Assembly: GCA_963807235.1 (NCBI GenBank)
Contig: CAWEBF010000006.1
Location: 1 to 64,000 of the forward strand
Direction of reading: 5' to 3'
Length of the DNA: 64,000 nucleotides
Source: CAWEBF01 sp963807235
GTDB taxonomy: Bacteria > Acidobacteriota > Vicinamibacteria > Vicinamibacterales > UBA2999
The position numbers and the translations under genes were made by a program. Each line of letters begins with the position of its first letter. Within the stretch, counting starts at the first letter, position 1. Shown here one piece after another: positions 62,627 to 64,000 of the stretch. The notes under the pieces are model-generated. The model saw only the letters and a program-made list of their open reading frames with translations. It searched no databases and was not told the origin of the DNA.

Positions 62627-63841
62627 CGCAGCACTCCAGCGGCGGCGTCCACCTCGACCCTGGCCAATGCGGCCTCGAGCAGAGCAGACAAATGTTGGAA
62701 ACGTGTGTCGAGCAGCTCTCGCCGAATCACCAGCACGTCGGGCAAGCCGATCTGGCCGACGTCGAAGCTGCGCGTCGTCAACGCGGCCGTGTCGTCGAGG
62801 CCTGGCAGCGCCTCGGTTTCGAGCACCCGGGCGGCGTTGGCGCGGCGCTCGTAGGCCGCCAACGCGCTCTCCAACTCGATCCGCGTGCGCGCGCGCACCG
62901 CATCGAGTTCGGCCCGCAACCGCGCGCCGCGCGCCGTGCCGGTGGCGGTGATCTCCTGTCCTTTGGAGAATACCGGCAGCACGAACGTGACGCCGCCCAG
63001 GACGATGTTGTCGCCGCCCTCACGCTGATAGCGCAGGCCGAGACCGTAGTTGGGCCGCTGCAACGTCTCCGCGACCGACAGGTCCGCATCGGCCTCGCGG
63101 ACCGCGGCCTCGAGTTGGCGCAGCTCCGGGCGCTGTTCCAACGATCGCGCCAGCGCATCCGGTTCGGGTGCCGCCGGCAGGGCCAGACGGCCCTGCACCG
63201 CGATCGAACCCTCGATGCGAAGCAGCGCCCGCAGGCCGCCGAGCGCGGCCGTCTGCTCGGCCTCGCCGGCCTCACGCTGCGCGCGCGCCCGGGCATGCGC
63301 CGATCGCGCCAGGGTCACGTCGAGGACCGCCAGATCGCCCGCGCGAAACCGCCGATCCGCCACCTCGGCGATCGAGTTCGCCAAGTCTGCCGATGCGGTG
63401 AGCAAGCGGAGGCGCTCGGCCGCGTACAGCGCCTGGTGGAACAGCAGCGCCGCGTCGCGCAGCACGTCCCTTGTGGTCGCCTCGACGGCGACCACGCTCT
63501 GGTCCACCTGGGCCGTGGCCGCGGCGAGGCGAGCCGTGCGGCGGGCGCCCGGCTCGAACATCTGGTTGACGCCGACTTGCCAATCGGTCGATCGGCTGCC
63601 GTTGCCCTGCCGGTTCCCGGCACTCAGATCGAGCTCCGGGTTGATCTGCGAACGCAGCGACGCGCCGGCCACGCGCCCCTGCGCTTCGGCAACGGCCAGC
63701 CGGGCACTGACGATCCGGGGCGCCTGTTCGCGCGCGCGTACCGAGCACGTCGGACAACGTCAACGCCGTCTGCGCCGCGGCGGCGCCGGAGCCCAGCCAC
63801 GACGCGCACACGAGCGCGAACGCCGTACAGGAGATACGCAT
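62623..63841 (-). CDS. TolC-family outer-membrane channel, one frameshift
   Basis: A signal peptide (AFALVCASWLGSGAAAAQ) at 63841 precedes a start strand (TALTLSDVLGTRARTG). Near 63730 the frame shifts to VAGASLRSQINPELDLSAGN and continues intact for 349 codons with TolC-type helices, including VVAVEATTRDVLRDAALLFHQALYAAERL and the second repeat starting ALARSLEQRPELRQLEAAVREAD. The ribosome site GAGGG is near the ATG. It overlaps the adaptor start by four bases and is the first gene of the second efflux operon. Confidence 0.82.
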
Positions 63842-63855
63842 CTATCCCTCACTAG

Positions 63856-63883
63856 TTGGTCGTTAGTCGTTAGTCGTTGGTCG
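63856..63883. repeat. Heptad array of TTAGTCG type, four units
   Basis: Units TTGGTCG, TTAGTCG, TTAGTCG, TTGGTCG lie about 15 bp upstream of the second efflux operon start codon, followed by a partial reverse-complement run (CGACTGACTA near 63898). This is the third sequence family of heptads in the window. Nothing else recognisable follows to the window end. Confidence 0.8.
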
Positions 63884-64000
63884 TTAAAGACCATTCACGA
63901 CTGACTACTCACCAAAGAAGTTAGAGGAATGCGCTCTTTGGAACGTGGAGGATGTCGTGCGGGAAAGGCTGCAGAAGTGCGGGTGACGCCGGCAGCCACT

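Noticed and set aside
63952..64000. A possible gene start after GTGGAGG at the right edge
   Set aside because: The ATG follows the purine run with almost no spacing, and too little sequence remains to judge.

Overview
The window is very GC-rich, densely packed DNA from a Gram-negative bacterium (outer-membrane TonB receptors, TolC-type channels, O-antigen ligase). Three large receptors with an N-terminal carboxypeptidase-regulatory-like domain, a di-heme DUF1111 oxidoreductase, soluble poly-HAMP kinases and several Acidobacteria-type hypothetical proteins suggest Acidobacteriota, perhaps the Vicinamibacteria class. That placement is inference from gene content, not a computed result. I saw no rRNA, tRNA, CRISPR array, IS element or phage gene.

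Layout. 1-8.7 kb: a cell-surface polysaccharide block, nearly all on the minus strand (sugar C-methyltransferase, dTDP-sugar 3,5-epimerase-like protein, SAF-domain NAD-dependent reductase, two GT-C-like membrane proteins, O-antigen ligase). 8.8-11.7 kb: a plus-strand operon of porin, CuA-motif cupredoxin and di-heme oxidoreductase behind tandem palindromes. 11.7-15.3 kb: VOC protein, beta-propeller protein, MFS transporter (minus). 15.3-20.2 kb: TonB receptor, FMN reductase, paraoxonase-like protein (plus). 20.2-22 kb: 29-residue membrane peptide, PHP/PolX-like protein, small membrane protein. 22.2-25.4 kb: second receptor. 25.4-31 kb: full-length Lhr helicase divergent from a pirin. 31-38.6 kb: amidohydrolase, two bacterial PH-domain proteins, metallo-beta-lactamase-fold hydrolase, FAD-Rieske oxidoreductase, DUF1003, HAD phosphatase. 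38.6-46.5 kb: two hybrid histidine kinases, one with eleven 92-residue HAMP-type repeats. 47-49.5 kb: AI-2E-type exporter and two DUF6644-like membrane proteins. 49.5-64 kb: two complete tripartite RND efflux operons (CusA/CzcA type) flanking a third TonB receptor, with a His-rich periplasmic protein heading the first.

Two genome-scale patterns stand out. First, most gene-free gaps hold a short tandem array with a strict 7-bp period whose unit differs from site to site (GGCTTCC/GGCTCTA types, ACTGGAG, TTCACAA, TTAGTCG). Some arrays are folded into inverted repeats, and two share an identical 16-bp palindromic core. Second, many conserved genes are broken by single-base frameshifts, with by far the highest density in the first 3.3 kb. 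This looks more like uncorrected long-read indels, perhaps near a contig end, than biological decay. Interrupted genes are therefore annotated as whole genes where both halves are recognisable.
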